A stretch of 64,000 bases of DNA from Micromonospora sp. WMMD812 (lineage in GTDB: Bacteria; Actinomycetota; Actinomycetes; Mycobacteriales; Micromonosporaceae), in contig NZ_CP114904.1 of NCBI RefSeq assembly GCF_027497215.1, forward strand, positions 7,070,997 through 7,134,996, given 5' to 3'. The translations under genes and the position numbers were made by a program. Shown piece after piece: positions 63,420 through 64,000 of the stretch (position 1 is its first letter; every line of letters begins with the position of its first letter). The notes under the pieces are model-generated. The model worked only from the letters and a program-made list of their open reading frames with translations, had not been told where the DNA came from and ran no database searches.

Positions 63420-64000
63420 TCAGGCGGCCCGGCGGTCCCGGGTGCGCGCCGAGCTCGGGTGAGGCGGCGCGAGCCGGAGCGGGGTCGGGGCCGGTTGCGG
63501 CGTCTCGTCGGTGCGCAGGCGCCAGCCGGGCCGGTCGCCCCGGTCACCCGCTCGCGGGTCGTCGGGCCACATCCGGGGCCGCGACAGCGCGACGACCACC
63601 AGGTAGCCGGTGAGAAGGAAGCCGTGGCTGACCAGGCGGGTGGGATCCACCCGGCCGAGGAGCAGGTCGTTGATCGAGAGCAGCAGCAGGGTGCCGACGA
63701 AGGCGCTCAACATGGGCACCAGGCCGGTCGGACGGGTGCGGCGGGCCGCCACGAACAGGAATCCGGCGCCGACCGCGATGTTCCAGGCCGCGGACTCGTG
63801 CCACAGGTGCCCGGAGGCCGCTACCCCGGTGTGGAGGTGCCCGGCGGGCCCTCGGCCGACCTGGACCAGGCCGAGCACCAGTTGCAGCGCGCCGATGAGC
63901 CCGAGGGCGCCGCGCAGCGTCAGCACGGCGCGTGCGCGGGGGCGTCGGCGGGCCGGTGGGGCAGGGGGCAGTGCCGCGAGGATGGCGGCGGTCAGGTCCG
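63420..64000 (-). CDS. Four-helix membrane protein (partial, runs off right edge)
   Basis: The minus-strand frame is open to the window edge, about 192 codons. From the edge it reads DLTAAILAALPPAPPARRRP, then four membrane segments (LRGALGLIGALQLVLGLVQV; WNIAVGAGFLFVAAR; LVPMLSAFVGTLLLLSINDL; VSHGFLLTGYLVVVALS) and a proline-rich tail. The opening resembles the end of zinc-finger anti-sigma domains, so the missing N-terminus may be such a domain (inference). Convergent with the CopC-fusion gene. Confidence 0.65.
   Translation of the reverse strand, partial: DLTAAILAALPPAPPARRRPRARAVLTLRGALGLIGALQLVLGLVQVGRGPAGHLHTGVAASGHLWHESAAWNIAVGAGFLFVAARRTRPTGLVPMLSAFVGTLLLLSINDLLLGRVDPTRLVSHGFLLTGYLVVVALSRPRMWPDDPRAGDRGDRPGWRLRTDETPQPAPTPLRLAPPHPSSARTRDRRAA

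Overview
The window is high-GC DNA with GTG starts, purine-rich ribosome-binding sites, many four-base ATGA overlaps, F420-type and ECF-sigma genes and a nickel superoxide dismutase. This points to a filamentous actinomycete, most likely Micromonosporaceae; the exact genus is inference. About 50 genes are supported. The largest block (about 2.3-39.7 kb) is an L-arabinose / arabinan utilisation island.

Layout. 0-2 kb: a cut-off quinone-type oxidoreductase divergent from a MarR regulator, then a GNAT acetyltransferase. 2.3-6.4 kb: a ChvE/GguAB-type sugar importer. 6.4-16.4 kb (minus strand): araB, araD, a YtfQ-RT-YjfF-like sugar importer and araA, then a LacI regulator. 16.7-19.8 kb: a secreted GH127 enzyme with a LamG insert. 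20.2-21.4 kb: a cytochrome P450. 21.4-23.7 kb: two more LacI regulators. 24.6-29.8 kb: a MalEFG-type importer without its own ATPase and a cytoplasmic GH127 beta-L-arabinofuranosidase. 29.9-39.7 kb: a secreted multidomain glycosidase, a GH43 enzyme, a WxL-like protein and a DUF916-like membrane protein in one apparent operon.

Regulation. A TGTTAGCGCTAACA-type LacI operator recurs in front of the first importer, araB, the secreted GH127, the P450 and the secreted glycosidase operon. In three of these a TTGACG -35 box lies 16-17 bases before a T[A/C]ACAC -10 covered by the operator. Two LacI proteins share the recognition helix expected to read this site. The third LacI appears to have its own CGAAA-N3/4-TTTCG operators around its gene and the MalEFG/GH127 operon. 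The genes imply that arabinan is trimmed outside the cell, arabinose or oligosaccharides are imported, oligosaccharides are cleaved inside, and arabinose is converted by AraA-AraB-AraD to xylulose 5-phosphate.

39.8-64 kb is a mosaic of housekeeping and stress genes: a FecBCD-type metallophore importer with a methyltransferase; cbtB-cbtA cobalt uptake behind a clear cobalamin riboswitch, divergent from an atypical histidine phosphatase; a DUF3533 membrane protein; a Nudix hydrolase; an ECF42-type sigma factor with its YCII/DGPF partner; two internally deleted pseudogenes (SDR and LysR); an AlkD-like protein; a Ddn-like F420 protein; a beta-propeller lipid-free secreted protein; a modABC molybdate operon led by an HTH-TOBE regulator; sodN; a radical SAM protein with a CX8CX2C cluster motif; an acetamidase/formamidase; an ECF sigma factor; and a CopC-fusion membrane protein.
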